Notes under the pieces: model-generated
Databases searched by the model: none
What the model was told of the DNA's origin: nothing
What the model saw: the letters and a program-made list of their open reading frames with translations, nothing else
NCBI RefSeq assembly: GCF_034424625.1
Contig: NZ_CP139976.1
Coordinates: 2,976,001-3,040,000 of the forward strand
Direction: 5' to 3'
Length of the DNA: 64,000 nt
DNA from: Janthinobacterium lividum
Lineage (GTDB): Bacteria; Pseudomonadota; Gammaproteobacteria; Burkholderiales; Burkholderiaceae_D
Program-made: the position numbers and the translations under genes
Shown: in pieces, positions 52,572 through 61,295 of the stretch
How the letters are laid out: each line of letters begins with the position of its first letter
Position numbering within the stretch: the stretch's first letter is position 1

Positions 52572-55319
52572 ATGGCTTGTACTAATCCAAAAAACCCAGA
52601 ATGCGAAAACTGCAATAAGTCAGGACTGGCTATTCTGCCTGTTCGATATGCCGTTGTGCCAAATGATGTTGATGCAACACTACCCGATCCGCTAGGAAAT
52701 AAAGTCACGGATGTGAAACTCAAGTATCACAAGTATGCATTACGCACCTTGCGTAAAGGTTTTGTCTATCTTTTTTATGAAAAACATGCGCGTGGAAGTC
52801 AAATCAAATGGGAAGTGTATAGCGTCTCTGAGGCAGGGACATTGTGGAAACAATATTTTAACAGCGGTCTCAAGCCAATTAGCGTTGAGCCGGCCTGCTC
52901 GCGCGACGGGCATAATATACCTGCTTCAATCATATCAATCGAAAAACCCGAAAAATGTGGCAAAGTCTGGCTGGCATTTTCAGACCATGCATGGAGTAAA
53001 GAAACTTTCACTTTGTTTGCCAGCGACGAAAAATTGCGCGACAAACGTATGCAAACTTTTTTACCTTCGATATGGGTGACAGCTGGAGGTTACCGACACG
53101 GCCTTCCCGCTACCAAGAAAAATATCGAAAAGGTCATTGAGTATCAAGAGAATTTCAATTCAATAAGTCTCAGCGGGTTGCCACTTGGCGAAATGAGCAA
53201 GGTGGATGGTAGCTACAACGCTACAAAACTGAAAATGGAAAGTACTTGCCATGCTTTGCACCTGAGAAAGGGTGAAAGCGAAAAACTGGCTGGATTGATG
53301 AAAACAGTCGGTGAGGGAAAAAATACCAAGGGTAATGCTCCTGTCATTATCGCCCTATGGGATGCATTTGGCATTACCCATGAGCTCAACGGCTTCCGGA
53401 ATGAACCTGCAGGTTGGATAAAAAAATACAGTGAAGAACGAGAGCTGGAACTGACTGCATTGCAAGGTATAGAAGGCGTCAGAAAAACTCTGGAAAATAC
53501 GGCCGTTGCGAACGAAGAGCAGCATCAGGAAGACACGCGAAATAATGCTCCTCAAATAAGCTCCACGCAGGAGCGGCGTGATCGGGCATTAAAACTGGCG
53601 GAACCGCAAAGAGGCCGTGAAACCGAAGTATGTGATTTGTTGGACCAATGGGCTCGGGAGAAAGTGCCGGTTACCATGGGTTTTAGTGCGCGTCTTAATG
53701 ATGCAAATGCGTATCCGGAGCCGTCGCGCAGCATCAAGATGGCCAAGGTAAAAGCCGATGCGGACAGCTTTATTGCGAGGAGAAGAGAAAATTCTCCAGC
53801 GATGATCGCCAAAGAAAAAGAACTATCTTGGGCGAAGTATGAGGAGATGCTGGAGCCTGGAGCTTATCAGGACTTCCGGAAGAGATATGATGCGATGCTG
53901 GATGACGCAAAAAATATTATCGACGAAAGAACACATGATCTGATCATGTGGTTGGAATCAAAATTATTGATTAATTACTTGAGCGAATTTAATGAGGAAA
54001 GTATCGAAGATGGCGTTGCCTTTGAGGATAAGATTGGTAGCGCAATAAACGGCATGAATTCAAGTATTCAAGGACAGAATAAAATTACCGAATGGGTCAA
54101 AGAAATGAAGGCGCATGAGCCGAATCTTCTTTGGCGAGCTCTGTCTTTAAATCAGAAAGCGCTTGGTGAACAATTTAATACTGCGCTGGCAGAAGCAGGA
54201 ACAAGTTTCAGTGAGGTCGGTAAGGCCAGTATGGACTTTTTGGCCGTGCATATCAGAAAGGCCTGCGATATCTACAAGAAGGTCAATACCATGCAAAATA
54301 CCTTGCTGAAAGCCGCAGATGCCTCCGAAGGTATTAAGGTCATAAAGGTGGTGGATCTTGATCGCTTGTTCATGACAATTGGAGATTTGCTGTTCAGGCC
54401 TTTTTTGAAGAGAGGCGCAGATTCCACCGCTGAATATGCTGTTCGAGGTTTGATGATGGCGCGTGCCGGAGTTGAACCTGGTCGCATCATCAGCGCAATA
54501 GAAATTCAGGCGAGGCAGGAAGGTTTAGCCAGAGCCGATATTGTACGTCGCTTGTCGACAGCAAAAAGCTTCATTGGATCGGGGAATGATTTAAAAAGCG
54601 AAAAATATGCAGCACTGGAAAAGAAATGGATGGAGGTAAAGGAAGATACTACTAAAGGCCCTACAGCGCTGAAAGAAAATCGTTTATCGTTGCTTGTCGC
54701 GACACTTGAAATTATTAATTTGGTAAAAATTGCCTGGGAATTCAAGGATGATAAAAAAACCTTGGGTGAACTGTGTGCTGCCATATGCTCGACGACTGCC
54801 GCGATTCTTGATATTGGCGCCAATGCGGCAAAACATTTAGTTGGTGATAAAGTATCGGTGACATTTCAATATTTAAAAGTTTATGGCGGAGTTTTAAGTA
54901 CAGTAGCCGGTTATTACTCGGCTGCTAAAGAGGCGGAAACTGGAAGAAAGTATTTGGATAAGGAAAATTACAATCTTGCAGCTCTTTACTTTTTAAAATC
55001 CGTGGTGCAATTTATTGCGGTTACATTCGGATTGCTTTCGAGTTTGTCTTACGCGGCACCGCTACTAAAAACTAGTAGTCAGAAAATTGTACAATGGACA
55101 GGAACGAGACTTTTATATTACCGGTTATTTAGCATGACTTGGGCAGTTCGCCTTAATATGGTGGGGCTGGCTGTTACTCTAATTATATGGCTAGTAGTGC
55201 CAAATTCCTTAAAGGAATGGTGTGAGACATGTCCTTTTGGGAGGGATAAGGTAAAAGGTACAAAAAATCCGCAGGTATTATTGGAAAAACTTGGAGATGC
55301 TTATCAAAAAATATCATGA
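52572..55319 (+). CDS. VasX/BTH_I2691-type T6SS effector
   Basis: 915-residue predicted colicin-like pore-forming effector. The N-terminus has Cys residues 3, 11 and 14 (CTNPKNPECENC) then GLAILPVRYAVVP and YALRTLRKGFVYLFYE, the toxin VasX N-terminal signature also used for the BTH_I2691 family. The middle is charged and helical. The last 150 residues hold three hydrophobic segments (about 775-800, 825-850 and 870-892), consistent with membrane insertion. Downstream membrane proteins look like immunity proteins. Low GC over the whole gene suggests acquisition. AGGAAAA precedes the ATG. Confidence 0.85.
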   Translation: MACTNPKNPECENCNKSGLAILPVRYAVVPNDVDATLPDPLGNKVTDVKLKYHKYALRTLRKGFVYLFYEKHARGSQIKWEVYSVSEAGTLWKQYFNSGLKPISVEPACSRDGHNIPASIISIEKPEKCGKVWLAFSDHAWSKETFTLFASDEKLRDKRMQTFLPSIWVTAGGYRHGLPATKKNIEKVIEYQENFNSISLSGLPLGEMSKVDGSYNATKLKMESTCHALHLRKGESEKLAGLMKTVGEGKNTKGNAPVIIALWDAFGITHELNGFRNEPAGWIKKYSEERELELTALQGIEGVRKTLENTAVANEEQHQEDTRNNAPQISSTQERRDRALKLAEPQRGRETEVCDLLDQWAREKVPVTMGFSARLNDANAYPEPSRSIKMAKVKADADSFIARRRENSPAMIAKEKELSWAKYEEMLEPGAYQDFRKRYDAMLDDAKNIIDERTHDLIMWLESKLLINYLSEFNEESIEDGVAFEDKIGSAINGMNSSIQGQNKITEWVKEMKAHEPNLLWRALSLNQKALGEQFNTALAEAGTSFSEVGKASMDFLAVHIRKACDIYKKVNTMQNTLLKAADASEGIKVIKVVDLDRLFMTIGDLLFRPFLKRGADSTAEYAVRGLMMARAGVEPGRIISAIEIQARQEGLARADIVRRLSTAKSFIGSGNDLKSEKYAALEKKWMEVKEDTTKGPTALKENRLSLLVATLEIINLVKIAWEFKDDKKTLGELCAAICSTTAAILDIGANAAKHLVGDKVSVTFQYLKVYGGVLSTVAGYYSAAKEAETGRKYLDKENYNLAALYFLKSVVQFIAVTFGLLSSLSYAAPLLKTSSQKIVQWTGTRLLYYRLFSMTWAVRLNMVGLAVTLIIWLVVPNSLKEWCETCPFGRDKVKGTKNPQVLLEKLGDAYQKIS

Positions 55320-55327
55320 GGAAAAAT

Positions 55328-56023
55328 ATGCATGAATTATCTTATCAGCTAATCAGTGGAATTGTTGGTGGTTTAAAAACGTCTAACGTGAACGTGAATT
55401 ATTTGAAGAATGGCGAGTCATTCAAAAAAATGTCCAGCTTGACCGCGGTAGTTCAGGCGGCAGCGGGTGAGCCAGGAGCTGTTCATAGTGCGCAAGCGGC
55501 AGCAAGTGACGGAGATCCTGTCACAGGCTTCACTATGAATGTGGGCGGCAAGTTAGTTACCGGAAGTTTTTGGGAGGTTGATTTTAGAGACGGAGACGAG
55601 GTTCAAGTTGTGGGGTATGAAAAAGGCAATAATTTTTTCGCTGTCGCAGTCGTTGATGTAAAGGAAGAAAAAATATGGATGCAGCCACATTGTGAACGTG
55701 GAACACTTGCAAAAAAATATCATCTTTTAAAATGCTGTGGATATTCTTTTATTGGATTGTGTATTTTTGAAATTTTATTGGGATTTTTTACTGGATTTCC
55801 AATTTGGTTTGTTTTGATTTGCTCGGCCTTTATTAATCCAATTATTTTGTTTGTAACTGTTGGATTAAGCTGGAAGGATTTTATGAATTTTGCAAAAGAA
55901 ATGAATAGAGTAGGAAAGGCGCTAGTTATTGCTGAGCCGGAAAAAATTGATCTTTTTAAAAGTACGAGAAAATCAAGAAAGTCAGGGAAGCCCGCTTTGC
56001 CGATGGGTGTGTATTATCTTTAA
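55328..56023 (+). CDS. Membrane protein, likely immunity protein to the VasX-type effector
   Basis: 231 residues. The ATG at 55328 (MHELSYQLISGIV) is used because the broken paralogue at 57268 starts with the same MHELSY and GAGGAAAA lies just upstream; the in-frame ATG at 55316 overlaps the effector stop. Residues 1-130 form a soluble domain with GDPVTGFTMNVGGK and EVQVVGYEKGN; two transmembrane helices follow (about 135-185), then a basic tail with STRKSRKSGKPALPM. Colicin-type pore formers are countered by inner-membrane immunity proteins, and the gene directly follows the effector, so immunity is the most likely role. An effector-accessory role is also possible. Confidence 0.7.
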   Translation: MHELSYQLISGIVGGLKTSNVNVNYLKNGESFKKMSSLTAVVQAAAGEPGAVHSAQAAASDGDPVTGFTMNVGGKLVTGSFWEVDFRDGDEVQVVGYEKGNNFFAVAVVDVKEEKIWMQPHCERGTLAKKYHLLKCCGYSFIGLCIFEILLGFFTGFPIWFVLICSAFINPIILFVTVGLSWKDFMNFAKEMNRVGKALVIAEPEKIDLFKSTRKSRKSGKPALPMGVYYL

Positions 56024-56218
56024 GCGCGAGGGTGCTACTATGTAGAGATATTTGCAGACACCTTAGATATTGATGTAAATTTCATCCATCGGTCAGATCA
56101 GCCGACCGGAAGCTCGTGTTGGCAGGCCATCTTTTCGATGCGCGACAGGAATCGAATCGCCTACCAGTTGATCGATGAATGGTCTGCCGATACGTCGCGC
56201 CTTTCCATCATTTATTGA
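56024..56218 (+). other. Open frame without a start, possible gene remnant in the 56024-56389 gap
   Basis: Immediately after the preceding stop the same frame stays open for 64 codons and reads like protein (FADTLDIDVNFIHRSDQPTG, then RNRIAYQLIDEWSADTS) until TGA at 56216-56218. No start codon with a ribosome-binding site is visible apart from an internal ATG at 56135. It may be the 3' end of a lost gene. The rest of the gap to 56389 shows nothing else recognisable. Confidence 0.3.
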
Positions 56219-56389
56219 AGATGGATATCTGATATAGATCAGCAATGACGAATTGGCGAACCGGTTTCAAGCATGAAAATGGAGGAAAAGATAAGAATGG
56301 CTTAGCGGATAGTCATTTGATTCTGTTGAGAAATTAATGCAATTGCAGAAGACATTAAAGATGGTTCAAGCATAATTGTTAGGAAGCGC

Positions 56390-57175
56390 ATGGTGGCTGA
56401 AGAGAATAATGAAAATACATCTTCCGACGAAGATTTCTTTATGGTGGAAGGAAAGATTACAGAATTTCATATGGCTGCAACAAATGTGAATTTGCTTAAT
56501 AAAATAGAAAGAAGCCTTGCGGAAAAGAATCTGGCAGGTGGCGTCGCGGCCGTCATCAATGGCATGCCTGGGACATTGGCAACTTCAGCCATGCTAAGTT
56601 TGTACGATGGCGAAGATATGCATAATTTTGCGGGACTGGTCAATGGAGAAGTAGTGTGTGGTGTTTTTGCCGATGCGGACAAGATCAAGGACGGCGATTT
56701 AGTCAGGTTGGTGGTAGCAAGGAGAGGTGATGTCCTGCACGTGCACAGTTTGCTTCGCATTGAGGATAGCCTGTTATTGATGCCTCTGAATGCGTATTGC
56801 GGAGAACGCGCATTTTTCTGGAATTGCATGAGATTTGCAAGAAATATGACGTTGTTTGTTTGGATTGTTTTATTTTCCGGATTTTTCTTATTTATTGATG
56901 TATCGCAGGAAAGAAAAGAGGATTTAATTACTGCATGTGGCGCAATATTATTGCTACCTCCGCTTTTCTGTTTTCCTTTTGAATACTGGACATATAAGAC
57001 CATGCGTGACTATTCAATATATGCTGAGAAAATATTTGTCGCTTATGGTTTTCCAAGGCCGGATGTGTTTGATGCGAGAGGTGGAATTACTTTTTTTGAG
57101 AATAATGGCAATGGTTTTTTTTCAACCAATTGTGAGCTGGCGCTGAAAAAGCACAAGTCGAAATACAAAATTTAA
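56390..57175 (+). CDS. Membrane protein related to the immunity-like protein upstream
   Basis: 261 residues, ATG at 56390 with AGGAAG upstream. Soluble N-terminal part (to about residue 145) with IKDGDLVRLVVARRGD and LLMPLNAYCGERAFFW, two transmembrane helices (about 150-172 and 183-205), and a polar tail. The arrangement and scattered motifs (xDGDxV, then MP followed by two helices) parallel the 55328 protein, so it looks like a distant family member, probably an additional immunity protein with a different specificity. Strongly AT-rich. Confidence 0.62.
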   Translation: MVAEENNENTSSDEDFFMVEGKITEFHMAATNVNLLNKIERSLAEKNLAGGVAAVINGMPGTLATSAMLSLYDGEDMHNFAGLVNGEVVCGVFADADKIKDGDLVRLVVARRGDVLHVHSLLRIEDSLLLMPLNAYCGERAFFWNCMRFARNMTLFVWIVLFSGFFLFIDVSQERKEDLITACGAILLLPPLFCFPFEYWTYKTMRDYSIYAEKIFVAYGFPRPDVFDARGGITFFENNGNGFFSTNCELALKKHKSKYKI

Positions 57176-57267
57176 TCTGCCTGACAATTCGAAATTCTTA
57201 GCCACTTCCTGCACGAAATTGATGGCATTGCTGGGAGATATTAGCAACTCAGTGATCGAAAAACTAT

Positions 57268-57961
57268 ATGCATGAATTGTCCTATAAGTTGCTCAGCGGT
57301 GTTGTTGAGGATTTAAGAACCTTCGACATGCATGTGAAGTATTTGAAGAGTGCTGAATCATTCAGGAAAATATCCGACTTGACGGCGATTGTGCAAGCTG
57401 CTGCCGGCGAGCCCGGCGCCGTTCACAGCGCGCAGGCGGCCACAAGTGACGGAGATCCTGTCACAGGCTTCAGCATGAGCGTGGGCGGCAAGTGGGTTAG
57501 CGGGAGTTTTTGGGAAGTTGGTTTTCGAGCCGGGGACGAGGTTCAGCTTGTCGGCTATCAAAAAGGCAATGACTTCATCGCTGTCGCAGTCGTTGATGTA
57601 AAGGAAAACAAGATATGGATGCAGCCACATTCTGAACGTGGCACCACCGCAAAAAATATCATCTATTAATATGTAGTGGGTATTTTTGCATAGGATTATA
57701 CATCCTTACTCTTGGAATGGGTTTTTTGGGAATATTCCATTATGGTTGATGCTGATTACTGCGACTATAACAGTGCGGGTTATTTTATTTGCAACAGCGG
57801 GATTGAGTTGGTCAGATTTTATGGATTTTTCAAAAGAAATGGATAGAGTAGGAAAGGCACTTGGGATCACTGAGCCCGAAAGAATTGATCTTTTTAAAAG
57901 TACGAGAAAATCCAGAAAATCAGGAAAGCCCGCTTTGCCGATGGGCGTGTACTATCTTTAA
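57268..57961 (+). pseudogene. Frameshifted paralogue of the immunity-like membrane protein
   Basis: Two out-of-phase pieces (57268-57669 and 57686-57961) together match the whole protein at 55328, including MHELSY, EPGAVHSAQAATSDGDPVTGF and the identical end STRKSRKSGKPALPMGVYYL. The first break is a lost A in a poly-A run: AAAAAAA in the intact gene (after GC near 55711) is AAAAAA here (57651-57656). A second single-base loss occurs around 57715. Both must be repaired to restore the frame. It is therefore recently inactivated, or, less likely, decoded by slippage. Confidence 0.85.
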
Positions 57962-58093
57962 ATTAGATAAGTAAAATGTACGATCCCATTGATGTTCCTG
58001 ATGCGCTGCTACTATCTGGAGTAGAAATGAAGCATCTTCATTTTTCTAGACAAGGATGGCGGCAGGTACTTAGAGTTCGATGCTCTGTCGGTC

Positions 58094-58134
58094 GTAATCG
58101 CGCGCCATCCCCCGCGATGCTGTCGCGCGATTAC
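58094..58134. terminator. Perfect 11-bp hairpin between convergent genes
   Basis: GTAATCGCGCG at 58094-58104 is the exact inverted complement of CGCGCGATTAC at 58124-58134, with a 19-base loop. It lies between the rightward effector cassette and the leftward ankyrin gene, so it could end both transcripts. There is no T-run, so termination type is open. The remaining 57962-58153 gap has no gene. Confidence 0.5.
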
Positions 58135-58153
58135 TGGCAGACAGTGCCCCTGT

Positions 58154-58687
58154 TTATTCCGCTTGGCCCAGGCTGACCAGCCGTGCCAGGGTCTCTTGCG
58201 CGTTCATGCTCTTGGCCAGCGAGATGGCAGTCATGCCGCGGCTGTCCACGGCATCGATGCGGGTGCCGTGCTGCAGCAGCAGGTCGAGGATGGCCAGGCG
58301 GTTGAACATGGCTGCCATCATCAACGGGGTCTTGCCGTCCGGGCTGGCGCCGTCCACCCTGGCGCCGTGCTGCAGTAGCAGCGCGGCGATGTCCAGGTAG
58401 CCTTTATAGGCCACGCCGGCCAGCGGCGTCTGGCCCTGGTCGTTGGGGACGTTGGCGTCGGCGCCCGCTTCGAGCAGCAGGCGCGATGTTTCCAGGTGGC
58501 CATGGTAGCTGGCCAGCATGATCAGGCTGTCGCCTTTTTCGTTGCGGAAGTTGACTGGCACGCCTTGGACCACCATGGCGCTCAGTTGCTGCGTATCGCC
58601 TTCGCGTACCAGGGCAAACAGGCCCTGGACGAATTCCAGCGTTTCGGCATCCATCGTTGCGGGGATTTTTCGTGCATCGGTGTTCAT
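58154..58687 (-). CDS. Ankyrin-repeat protein
   Basis: 177-residue cytosolic protein with about four ankyrin repeats: GDSLIMLASYHGHLETSRLL, GQTPLAGVAYKGYLDIAALL, GKTPLMMAAMFNRLAILDLL and GMTAISLAKSMNAQETLARL. Ankyrin repeats mediate protein binding; no partner is indicated. GAGGAAAGAAGACG lies before the ATG at 58687. It is followed on the other side by a separate MFS gene. Confidence 0.92.
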   Translation of the reverse strand: MNTDARKIPATMDAETLEFVQGLFALVREGDTQQLSAMVVQGVPVNFRNEKGDSLIMLASYHGHLETSRLLLEAGADANVPNDQGQTPLAGVAYKGYLDIAALLLQHGARVDGASPDGKTPLMMAAMFNRLAILDLLLQHGTRIDAVDSRGMTAISLAKSMNAQETLARLVSLGQAE

Positions 58688-58729
58688 CGTCTTCTTTCCT
58701 CGAGGGTGGGGGGCTATGCCTGTAGTCTA

Positions 58730-59929
58730 CTATGCGGCCGGCGCCAGCGCCTTTTGCCGCGAGGCAAGCACCGCGCCGATGAAGAGGGCGATGGCGGAGG
58801 CGATCAAGCCCCGTTCCAGTCCGGCCGGGCCGTCGGCGATCCAGCCAACCACGATGGGGCCGACGATCTGCCCCAGCGCAAAGACCGTCGTGTAGGCGCT
58901 GATGCCGGCTGTCCAGGATTGCTGCGGCAGGTTATGCCGCACCAGGGCCGTGGTCGACGCTACCACCGACAGGAATACGGCGCCGAAGACCAGGCCGGAG
59001 AGGAACACGACGGGTATGAAGCTCGTCAGCGCGGGCAGGATGGTCACCACGCCCAGCACGCCATTCAATATCGCCAGCGATTCGCCGCCCCTGTAGCGGT
59101 CCAGCATGCGCGCCCAGATGCGCGACGACGCCACCACCGCCAGGCCCAATAAAGTGTAGAACACGGTGACCAGGGTGGGCGGCATGCCTTGCTGCTTGAG
59201 CAGCGCGATGACAAAGGTCATGTAGCCGATGTAGCCGACGCCGAACATGAAGTAGCCGGCCAGGCTGGGGGTAAAGTCGCGCCAGGCGAAGCGCCGCGGC
59301 GTGTCGAGGACGCGCGGCGCTTCGCTGATCGCCTTGGCCGGCAAGGCCATGATGGCGGTGGCCAGCAGGCAGGCGATGCCCAGTGCCAACCAGGGCCATT
59401 GCCAGGCGTGCGCGGCGCCGTGTTCCCGGGCGGACGCCAACGCGGCCGGCACCAGCAGGGCAGACAAGGCAATGCCAAAGCCCGTGCCGCCATAGTACAG
59501 GCCGATGTAAAAGCCGGCGCGCTGGCTGTGCATGGACCCGAGCCGCGCCGCCAGCACGCCGCCGGCGATGAACATGAAGGCGCTGGCCACACCCGCGCAC
59601 ACGCGCTGCAGGAACAGGGTGGTCGTGTCGCTGACGAGGCCCGACATCAGCATGAAGATGCTGGCCAGCAAGGAACCGATGATCAGCAAGCGCCACACGC
59701 CCAGGCGGCGCATCAGGGCCGGCGTGGCCAGGGCGCCGAGAAAATAGCCGAGCGCATTGAAGGTGTTCATGGCCCCGGCCAGCAGGTAGGACCAGCCCAG
59801 GTCGGCACGCATGGGCGGCAGCAGCAAGCCATAGGAAAAGCGCGACAGGCCCAGGGCGACGGCCGCGCCCAGCGAAAGCGCCAGCGCCGTGGCCAGCGGA
59901 TGGGCCGGGGAATGATCGTGTGTCGGCAT
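58730..59929 (-). CDS. MFS transporter, YbfB/YjiJ type
   Basis: About 399 residues from the ATG at 59929 (MPTHDHSPAHPLATALALSLG) with twelve hydrophobic segments. The opening VALGLSRFSYGLLLPPMRADLGWSY and the internal GFYIGLYYGGTGFGIALSALL match the YbfB/YjiJ-type major facilitator branch. Substrate unknown. An ATG at 59944 is an alternative start. The gene is divergent from the CsgG operon across a 314-base gap. Confidence 0.88.
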   Translation of the reverse strand: MPTHDHSPAHPLATALALSLGAAVALGLSRFSYGLLLPPMRADLGWSYLLAGAMNTFNALGYFLGALATPALMRRLGVWRLLIIGSLLASIFMLMSGLVSDTTTLFLQRVCAGVASAFMFIAGGVLAARLGSMHSQRAGFYIGLYYGGTGFGIALSALLVPAALASAREHGAAHAWQWPWLALGIACLLATAIMALPAKAISEAPRVLDTPRRFAWRDFTPSLAGYFMFGVGYIGYMTFVIALLKQQGMPPTLVTVFYTLLGLAVVASSRIWARMLDRYRGGESLAILNGVLGVVTILPALTSFIPVVFLSGLVFGAVFLSVVASTTALVRHNLPQQSWTAGISAYTTVFALGQIVGPIVVGWIADGPAGLERGLIASAIALFIGAVLASRQKALAPAA

Positions 59930-60243
59930 GGCCTGGAGACCCATGTATGTGAAAAGCTGCAGTGGAGTGGGCGCCGGGTAGGGCAGGCCGGCGGGCAAGG
60001 TCTGTCGGTGGCAGTGGCATACGGCCTTCAACGCTGACCGTTTTTTACTGTCAAGTTAATGAATTGGCCTTGAGAAGTCAAGCAGGCACCGCCTGAACAG
60101 CACTGGCAATAATGCAATCTTGTTATTGTTACTTTTGGATAGAATTGTGAGACATGCAATACCATATAATTGCAATTAGGAAATTAACTTGCCTAAAATC
60201 AATTTCGCAGGTTGCTCCTGATCCTCCATATCATAAGGGCACT
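59930..60243. promoter_or_regulatory. Divergent intergenic region, MFS gene / CsgG operon
   Basis: No gene seen. Rightward promoter candidates: a perfect TATAAT at 60165-60170 that lacks a correctly spaced -35 box, and TTGCAA at 60170-60175 followed 18 bases later by TAAAAT at 60194-60199. AAGGG just before the CsgG ATG is its ribosome-binding site. Confidence 0.4.
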
Positions 60244-60918
60244 ATGAACAAGAATAAACCCGGCGCGTTGTTGATTGCAGCGCTGATCGGCGCGGCCTTG
60301 GCTGGCTGCGCTTCCGAAACCTCGCAAGCCGTGGCAGTCCCCACGGTTGCCAGTGCAGCCCGTCCCTACGTTGGTCCACGCACCCTGATCGCTGTCGGCA
60401 AGTTCGACAACCGCTCGAACTTCATGCGCGGCATCTTTTCCGATGGCGTCGACCGCCTGGGCAGCCAGTCGAAAACGATCCTGATCGCGCACCTGCAAAC
60501 GTCTAACCGTTTCAACGTGCTCGACCGCGACAACATGGCGGAACTCAAGCAGGAAGCCGAGTTCAAGAAGCAGGGCCAGAATATCAAGGGCGCCGATTTC
60601 GTCGTCACGGGCGACGTGACCGAATTCGGCCGCAAGGAAGTGGGCGACAAGCAATTGTTCGGCATCATGGGCCGCGGCAAGACGCAAGTGGCCTATGCCA
60701 AGGTCACCTTGAACGTCGTCAATATCGCTACGTCTGAAGTCGTGTTTTCGGCCGCCGGCGCCGGCGAATACAGCCTGTCGAACCGCGAAGTGCTGGGTTT
60801 TGGCGGCACCGCCAGCTATGACGCCACCCTCAACGGCAAGGTGCTGGACCTGGCCATGCGCGAAGCGGTCGAGCGCCTGGTGGCTGGTGTCGAAGCGGGC
60901 GCAATGCGCAAACAATAA
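60244..60918 (+). CDS. CsgG/HfaB-family lipoprotein
   Basis: 224 residues from ATG 60244 with AAGGG upstream. Signal peptide and lipobox LAGC (Cys near residue 22). The mature part shows the CsgG pattern: IAVGKFDNRSNF, LIAHLQTSNRFNVLDRDNMAELKQE and GADFVVTGDVTEFG, known from outer-membrane curli-secretion and holdfast-attachment proteins. It is the first of three co-directional lipoprotein genes with DUF4810 and DUF799 members, an arrangement found widely (for example the Neisseria NMB1164-1162 genes). No curli subunit genes are present, so amyloid export is not implied. Confidence 0.9.
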   Translation: MNKNKPGALLIAALIGAALAGCASETSQAVAVPTVASAARPYVGPRTLIAVGKFDNRSNFMRGIFSDGVDRLGSQSKTILIAHLQTSNRFNVLDRDNMAELKQEAEFKKQGQNIKGADFVVTGDVTEFGRKEVGDKQLFGIMGRGKTQVAYAKVTLNVVNIATSEVVFSAAGAGEYSLSNREVLGFGGTASYDATLNGKVLDLAMREAVERLVAGVEAGAMRKQ

Positions 60919-60926
60919 GGTATCCC

Positions 60927-61295
60927 ATGAAAACAATGATGAACAAGGGCGCGGCCCTGCTGGCGCTGCTCGCCTGTGCCGCCCTGACCGGTTGCGCCAC
61001 GCAATCGAAGACCCTGTACCAATGGGAAGGCTACCAGCCACAAGTGTACGAATACCTGAAGGGTGAAAGCCCTGAACAGCAGATCGCTGCAATGGAAAAA
61101 GACTTGCAGGTGATCGGCGCGAAGGGTAACCACGCGCCGCCGGGTTTCCATGCCCACCTGGGCATGCTGTACTCGATCGCGGGCAAACCGGAGCAAGTTG
61201 AAGCACAGTTCGAAGACGAGAAAAAACTGTTCCCGGAATCGACGCCGTACATGGACTTCCTGTTGGGTAAAATGAAAAAAGGCGAGAAATTATGA
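60927..61295 (+). CDS. DUF4810 lipoprotein
   Basis: 122 residues. Signal peptide with lipobox LTGC, then YQWEGYQPQVYEYLKG and the FHAHLGMLYSIAGKPEQ segment characteristic of DUF4810. Starts 8 bases after the CsgG-like gene, and its stop overlaps the DUF799 start. Function not known; likely a periplasmic partner of the other two lipoproteins. Confidence 0.88.
   Translation: MKTMMNKGAALLALLACAALTGCATQSKTLYQWEGYQPQVYEYLKGESPEQQIAAMEKDLQVIGAKGNHAPPGFHAHLGMLYSIAGKPEQVEAQFEDEKKLFPESTPYMDFLLGKMKKGEKL

Noticed and set aside
57976..58176. 66-codon plus-strand frame downstream of the immunity array
   Set aside because: Overlaps the terminator-like hairpin and the ankyrin gene end; no ribosome-binding site or protein-like features.
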